DNA of 64,000 nucleotides, from assembly GCF_003853415.1 (NCBI RefSeq), contig NZ_QTPP01000003.1, positions 62,001-126,000 on the forward strand, given 5' to 3'. Numbering within the stretch: position 1 is the first letter of the stretch; every line of letters starts with the position of its first letter. This stretch comes from Burkholderia sp. Bp9142 (GTDB lineage: Bacteria; Pseudomonadota; Gammaproteobacteria; Burkholderiales; Burkholderiaceae). The translations under genes were made by a program, and so were the position numbers. Under the pieces are notes generated by a model. That model saw only the letters and a list, made by a program, of their open reading frames with translations. It was not told the DNA's origin and did no database searches. Positions 27,539-37,300 of the stretch are shown here, piece after piece.

Positions 27539-28960
27539 CTACCACGTCTGTCGTTGCCGCCCCGCGAGTGTCCCGATGGTCTGCATCGCGTCCTCGACTG
27601 CAGGGGTCCACGGCCGGCCATAGTTCAGCCGGACATAGCGGTGGAAGGCGCCCGTCATGGAAAAGATCGGCCCGGGCGCGAGGCTGACGCCGTTCTCCAT
27701 CGCGTCGCCGAACAACTGCATCGCATCCACGTGCGGCGGCAATTCGATCCACAGGAAATACCCGCCGCGCGGAGCATGCACCGCCGTGTCGGGCGGAAAG
27801 TACGCGCGAACGGCCGCCAGCATCTGCGCCTGGTGCGCGGCCAGGTTGCGCCGGAGCCTGCGCAGGAAGCGGTCGTACGCACCGTTGCGCAGGTAGCTGG
27901 AGACGGCCATCTGCGCGGGCACGTCGGCCGCGGGCGCGCTCGCGTTCTTCACCTGCCGGATCTGCTTCACATAGCGTCCGGCCGCGACCCAGCCGACCCG
28001 GAAACCGGGGGCGAGGCACTTCGAGAACGAACCGCAATGCAGCACCAGCCCGCTTTCGTCGTACAGCTTCGCAGGCCGCGTCGGCGTCGGGCCGAAGTGC
28101 AGTTCGCCGAACACGTCGTCCTCGATCAGCGGCACGCGGTGCGACGCGAGCAGGTCGATCAGCGCGCGCTTGCGTTCGTCGGGCAGCGTCGCGCCGGTCG
28201 GGTTGTGGAACGAGGTCATGAACCAGCACGCGCGCACCGGATGCGTGTCGAGCGCGTCGGCGAGCGCATCGAGATCGAGGCCGGTGCGCGGATCCACTGG
28301 AATTTCGATGGCCTTCAGATGCATCCGCTGCACGGCCTGCAGCACCGCGTGGTAGGCCGGACGTTCGATCGCGACGATGTCGCCGGGGCGCGTGAGCGCC
28401 TGCAGGCTCAGCGTCAGCGCTTCGGCCGCGCCGGTCGTGATGACGATTTCTTCCATCGGCAGCGATGCGCCCGCGTTCAGGTAGCGCAGTGCGATCTGGC
28501 GGCGCAGCGCTTCGTGGCCGGGCGGCAGTCCGGCCAGCAGTTTCGCGCGGTCCATGTTGCGGGCCGCCGCCGCCGCATACCGCCACAGGCTGCCCATCGG
28601 AAACAGCGAATAGCTGGCGAACGCGGAACCCAGCGGCACGATGTCGTCGCACTTGAGCGAGTCGAGCAAGCGGAACAGCACATCGTCGTCGCCGGTTTGC
28701 GCCGCGGCCGGTTTGCGCGGTGTGTCGTGACCCTCGCGCACGCGTTTGTCATCGACGTTCGCAACGAAATATCCGGAACGCGCGCGCGCGGTGATCAGGC
28801 CCTCGCTTTCGAGCGTGTAATACGCACGAAACACGGTGGACGGACTTACACGGTAAGCGCGGCACGCTGCGCGCACGGTCGGGATGCGCGCGCCGGCCCC
28901 GAGGTCGCCACGCCGGATCGCGTCGGCAATCGTCTGCGCGAGCACCGCATATCGCTTCAT
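27539..28960 (-). CDS. MocR/PdxR-type GntR regulator with aminotransferase domain
   Basis: 473 residues. The N-terminal winged helix (1-75) contains GARIPTVRAACRAYRVSPSTVFRAYYTLE. From about 100 on it is a fold-type-I aminotransferase with FHNPTGATLP and the PLP lysine in SFSKCLAPGFRVGW. Such proteins sense PLP or an amino compound and regulate adjacent genes. CCGGAGGG precedes the ATG at 28960. Candidate targets are its own operon (zinc-ribbon gene) and the divergent propeller/discoidin gene. Direct repeats in the shared intergenic region support this. Confidence 0.88.
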   Translation of the reverse strand: MKRYAVLAQTIADAIRRGDLGAGARIPTVRAACRAYRVSPSTVFRAYYTLESEGLITARARSGYFVANVDDKRVREGHDTPRKPAAAQTGDDDVLFRLLDSLKCDDIVPLGSAFASYSLFPMGSLWRYAAAAARNMDRAKLLAGLPPGHEALRRQIALRYLNAGASLPMEEIVITTGAAEALTLSLQALTRPGDIVAIERPAYHAVLQAVQRMHLKAIEIPVDPRTGLDLDALADALDTHPVRACWFMTSFHNPTGATLPDERKRALIDLLASHRVPLIEDDVFGELHFGPTPTRPAKLYDESGLVLHCGSFSKCLAPGFRVGWVAAGRYVKQIRQVKNASAPAADVPAQMAVSSYLRNGAYDRFLRRLRRNLAAHQAQMLAAVRAYFPPDTAVHAPRGGYFLWIELPPHVDAMQLFGDAMENGVSLAPGPIFSMTGAFHRYVRLNYGRPWTPAVEDAMQTIGTLAGRQRQTW

Positions 28961-29044
28961 GCCTGCCCTCCGGCCGATCGCGGCCGTCGCTGAGAAAAGA
29001 GTAGCACGGCATCCGTCGCGTTCAATCCCGCCCCCCCAATCGCC

Positions 29045-29069
29045 GATCCGCATGGCGCTGATCCGCATG
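29045..29069. promoter_or_regulatory. 10-bp direct repeat between mocR and 29248 gene
   Basis: gatccgcatg occurs at 29045-29054 and 29060-29069, a 15-bp period, with a partial gatcc at 29085-29089. MocR-type regulators such as PdxR and GabR bind direct repeats in divergent intergenic regions, so this is a candidate operator. The rest of the 287-bp region shows nothing else I can name. Confidence 0.4.
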
Positions 29070-29247
29070 TTTTCGATCGACTCTGATCCTTTTCTTCAGA
29101 CCAGCGAACGGGCATTCTTCGCAAGTTTTATTCTCCGATGCCCGATCGATACGGAATTCACACTGCCCGACGGCGGATCCGTGACCTCGCGCACCGCGCG
29201 CGGGGTCTTGTCTACAGCGTCCTTACCTTTTTCCGGAAGCAACCCGC

Positions 29248-30660
29248 GTGAAATCGAAGTTCCTCGCCGCGAGCCTCGTGGCCGGCATCGCCCTAGACCT
29301 GTTCAGCGGCGCTGCCGCGGCAGCCTGTATCAACAATCCCCCGACGCAGTCCAATGCGTCGTTTCCCGCCGCGCTGACCGGCAAGCTCGTCTATCACAGC
29401 TACGTCAAGTACGGCGACGGTACGAGCCAGCTGTTCCTGTACGACTTTTCCGCCCATGCGCTCACGCAGCTGAGCAAGAGCACGTGGGGCATCACCGATC
29501 CGATGAATGGCGTGTTCAGCCCCGACGGCAAGTGGCTCGCGTTCATGGGGATCAGCAACGGCGCCTGGAACGTGTTCATGCTGCAACTCGGCGCCGGCAC
29601 GCCGCCCGTCAACCTGACGAACAGCACGGGCGCGACGCGCAACGAGGATCCGAAGTTCAGCGCGGACGGCAAGACGCTCGTCTTCAAGCAGAACGGCGAC
29701 GTGAAGCAGGGCACGCTGTCGTACACGAGCGCGGGCCCGGTGTTCACGTCGGTCGTGAGCCTGACGAACGCGCCGGCCGGCGCCGAATACTCGATGCCGT
29801 TCCTCGCGCCGGATGCGAGCGCCGTGTACTACGCGACGGGCACCGGTTCGAACATGGGGCTGATGAAGCGCACGATCGCGACTGGTACGACCGCCACGTT
29901 CGATCATCCGGCCGGGCTGCAGACCTACTATCCGATCGTGCGCGGCGACGGCGTGGTGTTCTATGCGCGCTGGAAGGACACGGGCGGCGCGGACCAGATC
30001 TATACGAAGACCGCGGATCCGGCGTCGACGCCGAACGCGCTGCCGATCAACGACTGCATGAGCAACAACTCGGACCCGGCGCCGGTGAGCGGCACGAACT
30101 ACGTGTTTTTCTCGTCGACGACGGCGGGCGGCTACCAACTCTACGTCGGCGACGCGACGACCGGCCAGCGCTGGAGCCTGTCGCAGTTCGGCGTGAACGC
30201 GGACACGACCAAGGCGAAGCTCGGCTCGAGCTACCACGGCGGCCCGGCCGCCGCGCAGCCGACGCTGCTGTCGCAAGGGCGTCCGGCCGCCGCGTCGGCG
30301 AGCTACAACGCGTCGCTGACGCCGGACAAGGCGTTCGACGGCAACACGACCAGCACGCGCTGGGATTCACCGGAAGGCGCGGGCGTCGATCCGCAATGGA
30401 TCTCCGTGGATCTCGGCACGGTGAGGAAGATCAGCAGCGTCGATCTCTACTGGGACGCGGGCGCGCTCGTCTACCAGATCCAGACGTCGAGCGACAACGC
30501 GAACTGGACGACGGTCTATTCGACGAACAACGGCGTGTCGTACGGTCACGTCACGCTGCCGAACCTGAACGCGCAGGGGCGCTACGTGCGGATGCTCGGC
30601 ACGAAGCGCGCGACGCAGTGGGGGTATTCGCTCGACGAGATGCAGGTGTGGGGGTCCTAA
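29248..30660 (+). CDS. secreted TolB-like propeller plus discoidin (F5/8C) protein
   Basis: 470 residues from a GTG at 29248 with GGAAG upstream. The signal peptide ends near residue 25 (AAAAA-CINN). Residues 40-340 contain PD40/TolB propeller repeats such as GVFSPDGKWLAFM and PKFSADGKTLVFK. Residues 345-470 form a discoidin/CBM32-like domain (ASASYNASLTPDKAFDGNTT...RWDSPE, ISVDLG, GRYVRM). The combination suggests an exported carbohydrate-binding protein without an enzyme domain. It is divergent from the mocR gene and ends at a strong terminator. Confidence 0.8.
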   Translation: MKSKFLAASLVAGIALDLFSGAAAAACINNPPTQSNASFPAALTGKLVYHSYVKYGDGTSQLFLYDFSAHALTQLSKSTWGITDPMNGVFSPDGKWLAFMGISNGAWNVFMLQLGAGTPPVNLTNSTGATRNEDPKFSADGKTLVFKQNGDVKQGTLSYTSAGPVFTSVVSLTNAPAGAEYSMPFLAPDASAVYYATGTGSNMGLMKRTIATGTTATFDHPAGLQTYYPIVRGDGVVFYARWKDTGGADQIYTKTADPASTPNALPINDCMSNNSDPAPVSGTNYVFFSSTTAGGYQLYVGDATTGQRWSLSQFGVNADTTKAKLGSSYHGGPAAAQPTLLSQGRPAAASASYNASLTPDKAFDGNTTSTRWDSPEGAGVDPQWISVDLGTVRKISSVDLYWDAGALVYQIQTSSDNANWTTVYSTNNGVSYGHVTLPNLNAQGRYVRMLGTKRATQWGYSLDEMQVWGS

Positions 30661-30670
30661 GTACCAGCAA

Positions 30671-30700
30671 AAAGGCGGCCTTCGACGAGGCCGCCTTTCT
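30671..30700. terminator. bidirectional terminator
   Basis: A perfect 10-bp stem aaaggcggcc/ggccgccttt (30671-30680 and 30689-30698), loop TTCGACGA, lies between the convergent propeller gene and gbdR. It has A-rich and T-rich flanks, so it can serve both strands. Confidence 0.85.
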
Positions 30701-30718
30701 TATCGCGCCGCGCGCGCG

Positions 30719-31744
30719 TCACGCATGAATCACGTGGGCCGGAAACGCCGACCCGGTAGCCGCCGCCCCCTGCGCGAGCGGCGCGACCTGCTTGCGGCGC
30801 TCGCGTGTCGGCGCGACGCCGAACGCGTCGCGATAGCTCTTGCTGAAGTGGCACGCCGACTGGAAGCCGCACGCCATCGTGATGTGCATGATCGACATGT
30901 CGGTCTGCAGCAGCAGCTCGCGCGCGCGGCGCAGCCGCAGCGTCAGGTAATAGTGCGTGGGCGTCATCCCGAGGTGCTCGCGAAACAGCCGCTGCAGCTG
31001 GCGTTGCGACATGTTCGCGAGCCGCGCGAGCTCCTCGCGCGACAGCGGCTCCTCGATGTTGTTCTCCATCAGCGAGATCACTTCGAACAGCGACTTGTTC
31101 GCCGAGCCGAGCCGCGCGACGAGCGGCATGCGCTGTTGCGCGCTCGTGTCGCGCACGTGTTCGACGATGAACTGCTCGGCGATCTGCGTGACGCGCGCGG
31201 TGCCCACGCGCGCGGCGATCAGGTTCAGCATCATGTCGAGCGGCGCGACGCCGCCCGTGCACGTGATGCGGTCGCGGTCGACCACGAACAGTTCCTTCAG
31301 GAAGCGCGTGTCCGGAAACTCTTCCTTCAGCGCCGACATATTCTCCCAGTGGATCGCGCACGCGTAGCCCGCAAGCAGCCCCGACTTCGCGAGTGCATAG
31401 GTGCCCGTGCACAGGCTGCCGAGCGGTAGCCCCATGCGCGCGAAGCGGCGCAGTGTCGACAGATGGGCGGGCGTCGTCGCGCGCTGCACGTCCACGCCGC
31501 CGCACACGAAGACGATGTCCGGCTGCCCCACGCATTCGGCCGGGCCCGTGTCGACCGTGAGTCCGTTGCTCGCCGTGACCGGGCCGCCTTCCGGGCTGAT
31601 CACCGACCAGCGGTAGAGCGGCTGCCCGCTCAGGTAGTTCGCCATCCGAAGCACCTCGATCGCATTGGTGAACGCGATCATCGTGAAGTTCGGTAAGGGC
31701 ATGAACGCGAAGTGGGATAGCGACGCTGTACGGTCGGGCGACAT
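30719..31744 (-). CDS. gbdR: GbdR-like AraC activator with GATase-1 domain
   Basis: 341 residues. Residues 10-190 form a DJ-1/GATase-1-like sensor domain (FAFMPLPNFTMIAFTNAIEVLRMANYL...CTGTYALAKSGLL). Residues 230-320 form the AraC double helix-turn-helix (LSREELARLANMSQRQLQRLFREH, ITMACGFQSACHFSKSYRDAFG). In P. aeruginosa GbdR responds to glycine betaine and dimethylglycine and activates gbcAB, dgcAB, glyA and others. Its position divergent from glyA at the head of those genes makes this assignment strong. A second protein of this architecture is at 62611. Confidence 0.9.
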   Translation of the reverse strand: MSPDRTASLSHFAFMPLPNFTMIAFTNAIEVLRMANYLSGQPLYRWSVISPEGGPVTASNGLTVDTGPAECVGQPDIVFVCGGVDVQRATTPAHLSTLRRFARMGLPLGSLCTGTYALAKSGLLAGYACAIHWENMSALKEEFPDTRFLKELFVVDRDRITCTGGVAPLDMMLNLIAARVGTARVTQIAEQFIVEHVRDTSAQQRMPLVARLGSANKSLFEVISLMENNIEEPLSREELARLANMSQRQLQRLFREHLGMTPTHYYLTLRLRRARELLLQTDMSIMHITMACGFQSACHFSKSYRDAFGVAPTRERRKQVAPLAQGAAATGSAFPAHVIHA

Positions 31745-32193
31745 GGGGGGCGTTCCTTGAATCTCTAATAGCTTTTGGCCCGAGGGGCACAAATCGGGCT
31801 ACGGTATTGTGTGAGCGAGCGCAACAAGCGTGCCATACGGCTAAACCCTAGCTCCATACGTCGCATGGGCGTCAGGCCGATGTTGCGCTGCACCGTAACC
31901 GGGCTGCGCTGCACCCCGGACGCGCAGCACGGGCACCGGCGAAGTGCCTGTCCATGGGTGAACGGCAAACGGCGGTTTCCTGGGTCATCGTAAAAAGCAC
32001 GACCGGTCACTTGTACAAAACGGACGTGCATGGCGGAAAAGGCAAAGAACGCGTCTAAATTCATCAATCCGCCGAAAATCCGAACGACAAGAATAGAGCC
32101 GTCGGCAGCCTTGCACTGGATGCGCTGGAAACCCAGGTACGGCGGGCCTCGAGCTTCGGTTTCACGCCCTTTATTCTTCGTCACGGACGCACT
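31745..32193. other. gbdR-glyA divergent intergenic region
   Basis: No gene is convincing in these 449 bp. The main feature is a direct repeat, listed separately. The stretch 31990-32100 is less GC-rich than its surroundings and could hold the glyA promoter, but no clear -35/-10 pair stands out. I looked for a glycine-riboswitch-like fold before glyA and could not support one. Confidence 0.5.
31884..31915. promoter_or_regulatory. 11-bp direct repeat, 21-bp period, candidate GbdR site
   Basis: tgcgctgcacc occurs at 31884-31894 and again at 31905-31915, exactly 21 bp apart. It lies about 280-310 bp before glyA and about 140-170 bp before the gbdR start. Identical half-sites two helical turns apart are what an AraC-family dimer recognises. 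Confidence 0.45.
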
Positions 32194-33468
32194 ATGTCGA
32201 ACACCCAGCCTTTCTTCTCGCAGCCCCTCGCCGAGCGCGACGCGCCGGTGCGCAGCGCCATCCTGAAGGAGCTCGAGCGCCAGCAGTCGCAGGTCGAGCT
32301 GATCGCGTCGGAAAACATCGTGTCGCGCGCGGTGCTGGAAGCGCAGGGTTCGGTGCTGACCAACAAGTATGCGGAAGGCTATCCGGGCAAGCGCTATTAC
32401 GGCGGCTGCGAATTCGCGGACGAGGTCGAGGCGCTGGCGATCGAGCGCGTGAAGCAGATCTTCAACGCCGGCTACGCGAACGTGCAGCCGCACTCGGGCG
32501 CGCAGGCCAACGGCTCGGTGATGCTCGCGCTGGCCAAGCCGGGCGACACGGTGCTCGGCATGTCGCTGGACGCCGGCGGTCACCTGACGCACGGCGCGAA
32601 GCCGGCGCTGTCGGGCAAGTGGTTCAACGCGGTGCAGTACGGCGTGAACCGCGACACGATGCGGATCGATTACGACCAGGTTGAAGCGCTCGCGCACGAG
32701 CACAAGCCGAACCTGATCATCGCCGGCTTCTCGGCTTACCCGCGCGCGCTGGACTTCGCGCGCTTTCGCGCGATCGCCGACAGCGTCGGCGCGAAGCTGA
32801 TGGTCGACATGGCGCACATCGCGGGCGTGATCGCCGCGGGTCGCCATGCGAACCCGGTCGAGCATGCGCACGTCGTCACGTCGACCACCCACAAGACGCT
32901 GCGCGGCCCGCGCGGCGGCTTCGTGCTGACCAACGACGAAGAGATCGCTAAGAAGATCAACTCGGCCGTGTTCCCCGGCCTGCAGGGCGGCCCGCTGATG
33001 CACGTGATCGCCGGCAAGGCCGTCGCGTTCGGCGAAGTGCTGCACGCGGACTTCAAGACCTACATCGACAACGTGCTCGCGAACGCGCAGGCGCTCGGCG
33101 AGGTGCTGAAGGCGGGCGGCGTGGACCTCGTCACCGGCGGCACCGACAACCACCTGCTGCTGGTCGACCTGCGCCCGAAGGGCCTGAAGGGCGCGCCGGT
33201 CGAGCAGGCGCTGGAACGCGCGGGCATCACCTGCAACAAGAACGGCATTCCGTTCGACACCGAGAAGCCGACCGTCACGTCGGGCATCCGCCTCGGCACG
33301 CCGGCCGGCACGACGCGCGGCTTCGGCGTCGCGGAGTTCCGCGAAGTCGGCCGCCTGATTCTGGAAGTGTTCGACGCGCTGCGCGCGAACCCGGAAGGCG
33401 ACCACGCGACCGAACAGCGCGTGCGCCGCGAGATTTTCGCGCTCTGCGAGCGCTTCCCGATTTACTGA
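32194..33468 (+). CDS. glyA: serine hydroxymethyltransferase
   Basis: 424 residues. It interconverts glycine plus methylene-THF with serine, using PLP. The PLP lysine lies in [31 protein letters not shown] and [18 protein letters not shown] are SHMT hallmarks. As first gene of the betaine-catabolic cluster it is likely the pathway-specific copy, assimilating glycine and the methylene-THF from sarcosine oxidation into serine. A housekeeping glyA is expected elsewhere. Confidence 0.95.
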   Translation: MSNTQPFFSQPLAERDAPVRSAILKELERQQSQVELIASENIVSRAVLEAQGSVLTNKYAEGYPGKRYYGGCEFADEVEALAIERVKQIFNAGYANVQPHSGAQANGSVMLALAKPGDTVLGMSLDAGGHLTHGAKPALSGKWFNAVQYGVNRDTMRIDYDQVEALAHEHKPNLIIAGFSAYPRALDFARFRAIADSVGAKLMVDMAHIAGVIAAGRHANPVEHAHVVTSTTHKTLRGPRGGFVLTNDEEIAKKINSAVFPGLQGGPLMHVIAGKAVAFGEVLHADFKTYIDNVLANAQALGEVLKAGGVDLVTGGTDNHLLLVDLRPKGLKGAPVEQALERAGITCNKNGIPFDTEKPTVTSGIRLGTPAGTTRGFGVAEFREVGRLILEVFDALRANPEGDHATEQRVRREIFALCERFPIY

Positions 33469-33511
33469 TCGACGACCCCCACAAAAGCAGAGACTGGAGC
33501 GAGAGGCAGAT

Positions 33512-34483
<972 letters not shown>

Positions 34484-34626
34484 GCGCCCGCCGAGCCGGC
34501 CGAACCGCCACCCGCGATTCAACACGAGAACAATCGGGACGTGCCCGCACCAGTCGCGCGGGCGCGCGGACGATCACATGCCAGCGCCCGAGTCGCGCGG
34601 CGATTTTTCCTCACGGAGTCACCACG

Positions 34627-35160
34627 ATGCAACCGCAACTGCCGATCAACGTCGATCCCGATACCGGCGTCTGGACCACCGACGCGCTGCCGATGCTGTA
34701 CGTGCCGCGCCACTTCTTCACGAACAACCACGTCGCCGTCGAGGAAGCGCTCGGCGTCGAAGCGTATGCCGAGATCCTCTACAAGGCCGGCTACAAATCC
34801 GCGTACCACTGGTGCGACAAGGAAGCGAAGCTGCACGGGCTGACCGGCATGGCCGTGTTCGAGCACTACCTGAAGCGCCTGTCGCAACGCGGCTGGGGCC
34901 TGTTCTCGATCATCGAGGCCGATCCGGCCAGCGCGCGCGCGAAGATCGAGCTGCGCCACTCGTCGTTCGTGCTCCAGCAGCCGGGCAAGGAAGGCAAGCT
35001 CTGCTACATGTTCGCGGGCTGGTTCGCCGGCGCGATGGACTGGGTCAACGACACGACGCCGGAAGGCAAGGGCGCGCCGCGCGCGCAGTCGAAGGAAGTG
35101 CAGTGTGCCGCCGAGCATCACGACCACTGCGTCTTCGAAGTGTCGCCGATCGCGCACTGA
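34627..35160 (+). CDS. V4R-like (DUF5943-type) small protein in the dgc operon
   Basis: 177 residues from the ATG at 34627, GGAG 10 bases upstream. The pattern LYVPRHFF at the start, SAYHWCDKEAKLHGL, ELRHSSFVLQQ, and the ending AGAMDW... CAAEHHDHCVFEVSP resembles V4R (4-vinyl reductase) domains. That small alpha/beta fold often has paired cysteine/histidine residues near the end (C159, H162-163, H165, C166 here). It is cytosolic. The gene lies just before dgcA and probably belongs to the same transcript. Its job in dimethylglycine use is not known to me; a small-molecule or metal-binding role is inference. Confidence 0.75.
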   Translation: MQPQLPINVDPDTGVWTTDALPMLYVPRHFFTNNHVAVEEALGVEAYAEILYKAGYKSAYHWCDKEAKLHGLTGMAVFEHYLKRLSQRGWGLFSIIEADPASARAKIELRHSSFVLQQPGKEGKLCYMFAGWFAGAMDWVNDTTPEGKGAPRAQSKEVQCAAEHHDHCVFEVSPIAH

Positions 35161-35234
35161 TGTACTGACGTAAAGACACAGCAACACAACAACACCCGCA
35201 ACACGAGACATTCGAACGCCAGAGGTCGCCTGCG

Positions 35235-37298
35235 ATGCGTTATCCCCACCTGTTCAAACCCATGCAGCTGAACCAGCTGACGCTGCGCAACCGGATCGTC
35301 AGCACCGCCCACGCGGAGGTGTATGCCGAGCCGGGCGGCCTGCCGGGCGACCGCTACATCCGCTATTACGAAGAGAAGGCGAAGGGTGGCGTCGGCCTCG
35401 CGATCTGCGGCGGCTCGAGCCCCGTGTCGATCGACAGCCCGCAGGGCTGGTGGAAGTCGGTGAACCTGTCGAACGACAAGATCATCGACCCGCTCACGCG
35501 TCTCGCCGACACGATGCACAAGCACGGCGCGAAGATCATGATCCAGGCGACGCACATGGGCCGCCGCTCGTCGTTCCACGGCGAGCACTGGCCGCACCTG
35601 ATGTCGCCGTCGGGCGTGCGCGAGCCGGTGCACCGCGGTAACGCGAAGATCATCGAGATCGAGGAAATCCGCCGCATCATCGGCGACTTCGCGGCCGCCG
35701 CGAAGCGCGTGAAGGCGGCCGGCATGGACGGCATCGAAATCTCCGCCGCGCACCAGCACCTGATCGACCAGTTCTGGAGCAAGCGTTCGAACCACCGCAC
35801 CGACGAATGGGGTGGCAGCCTCGAGAACCGTCTGCGCTTCGGCATCGAGGTGCTGACGGCCGTGCGCGAGGCGGTCGGCAAGGACTTCTGCGTCGGCCTG
35901 CGGATGTGCGGCGACGAATTCCACGAGGACGGCCTCGATCACGAAGCGCTGAAGGAAATCGCGCAGGCGATGTCGGAGACGGGCCTGATCGACTACCTGA
36001 GCGTGGTCGGCTCGGGCGGCGATACGCACAACACGATCGCCAACTGCATGCCGCCGATGGCGCTGCCGCCGGAGCCGTTCGTGCACCTCGCGGCCGGCAT
36101 CAAGTCGGTGGTGAAGATCCCGGTGATGCACGCGCAGAGCATCCGCGATGCGGGCCAGGCCGAACGCCTGCTCGCGAACGGCATGATCGACCTGGTCGGC
36201 ATGACGCGCGCGCAGATCGCCGATCCGCACATGGTGATCAAGATCCGCGATGGCCGCGAAGACGAAATCAAGCAGTGCGTCGGCGCGAACTACTGCATCG
36301 ACCGCCAGTACAACGGCCTCGACGTGCTCTGCATCCAGAATGCCGCGACGTCGCGCGAAGCGACGATGCCGCACATCATCGAGAAGTCGCGCGGCCCGAA
36401 GCGCAAGGTGGTGGTGGTCGGCGCCGGCCCCGCGGGCCTCGAAGCGGCACGTGTCGCGAAGCTGCGCGGCCACGACGTGGTGCTGTTCGAAAAGAACACC
36501 GAAGTGGGCGGCCAGGTGATGATCGCCGCGAAGGCGCCGCAGCGCGAACAGATGTCGGGGATCATCCGCTGGTTCGACATGGAAACCAAGCGCCTCGGCG
36601 TCGATCGCCGCCTCGGCGTCGCTGCCGACGAGAAGATGATCATGGCCGAGAAGCCGGACATCGTCGTGCTCGCGACGGGCGGCTCGAGCTTCACGTGGCA
36701 GGTGCCTGCCTGGGGCGTGGCCGAAGGCCTGGCCGTCAGCTCGTGGGACATCCTGACCGGCAAGGTCGAGCCGAAGCAGAACGTGCTGCTGTTCGACGGC
36801 GTGAGCACCCATGCGGGCGCCGGCGTCGCCGACTTCATGGCGAGCCGCGGCTCGAAGGTCGAGGTCGTGACCCCCGACGTGAAGGTGGCCGACGATTGCG
36901 GCGGCACGACGTTCCCGATCTTCTATCGCCGCCTGTATGCGCTCGGCGTGATCCCGACGCCCAACACCATGCTCGATCGCGTGTATGAGGAAGACGGCAA
37001 GAAGATCGCCGTGCTGCGCAACGAATACACCGAGGAACTGGAAGAGCGCGCGGTCGACCAGGTGGTGATCGAGAACGGGTCGTCGCCGAACGACGAGCTG
37101 TACTGGAAGCTGAAGCCCGAGTCGGTGAACCGCGGCCAGATCGATCCGCACACGCTGTTCGCGGCCGAGCCGCAGCCGTGCCTGTCGGAAGAACTGGGCA
37201 ACGGCCGCTTCCTGCTGTTCCGTGTCGGCGACTGCATCTCGATGCACAACGTCCACGGTGCGATCTACGACTCGCTGCGTCTCGTCAAGGATTTCTAA
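35235..37298 (+). CDS. dgcA: dimethylglycine demethylase subunit DgcA
   Basis: 687 residues. An Old-Yellow-Enzyme-type FMN TIM barrel (1-345) is followed by a dinucleotide-binding part (VVVVGAGPAGLEAARVAKLRG near 397, plus FAD/ADP-binding segments), the layout of trimethylamine and dimethylglycine demethylases. The cluster-binding segment reads C348-x2-A351-x2-C354-x11-C366: alanine stands where the second cysteine of the usual CxxCxxC...C motif is expected. It oxidises dimethylglycine to sarcosine and formaldehyde and passes electrons to DgcB and the adjacent ETF. DgcB starts 2 bp after its stop. Confidence 0.92.
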   Translation: MRYPHLFKPMQLNQLTLRNRIVSTAHAEVYAEPGGLPGDRYIRYYEEKAKGGVGLAICGGSSPVSIDSPQGWWKSVNLSNDKIIDPLTRLADTMHKHGAKIMIQATHMGRRSSFHGEHWPHLMSPSGVREPVHRGNAKIIEIEEIRRIIGDFAAAAKRVKAAGMDGIEISAAHQHLIDQFWSKRSNHRTDEWGGSLENRLRFGIEVLTAVREAVGKDFCVGLRMCGDEFHEDGLDHEALKEIAQAMSETGLIDYLSVVGSGGDTHNTIANCMPPMALPPEPFVHLAAGIKSVVKIPVMHAQSIRDAGQAERLLANGMIDLVGMTRAQIADPHMVIKIRDGREDEIKQCVGANYCIDRQYNGLDVLCIQNAATSREATMPHIIEKSRGPKRKVVVVGAGPAGLEAARVAKLRGHDVVLFEKNTEVGGQVMIAAKAPQREQMSGIIRWFDMETKRLGVDRRLGVAADEKMIMAEKPDIVVLATGGSSFTWQVPAWGVAEGLAVSSWDILTGKVEPKQNVLLFDGVSTHAGAGVADFMASRGSKVEVVTPDVKVADDCGGTTFPIFYRRLYALGVIPTPNTMLDRVYEEDGKKIAVLRNEYTEELEERAVDQVVIENGSSPNDELYWKLKPESVNRGQIDPHTLFAAEPQPCLSEELGNGRFLLFRVGDCISMHNVHGAIYDSLRLVKDF

Positions 37299-37300
37299 AG

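Noticed and set aside
31990-32193. Glycine riboswitch before glyA
   Set aside because: I could not find the conserved paired stems and G-rich core by eye; a covariance-model search would decide.
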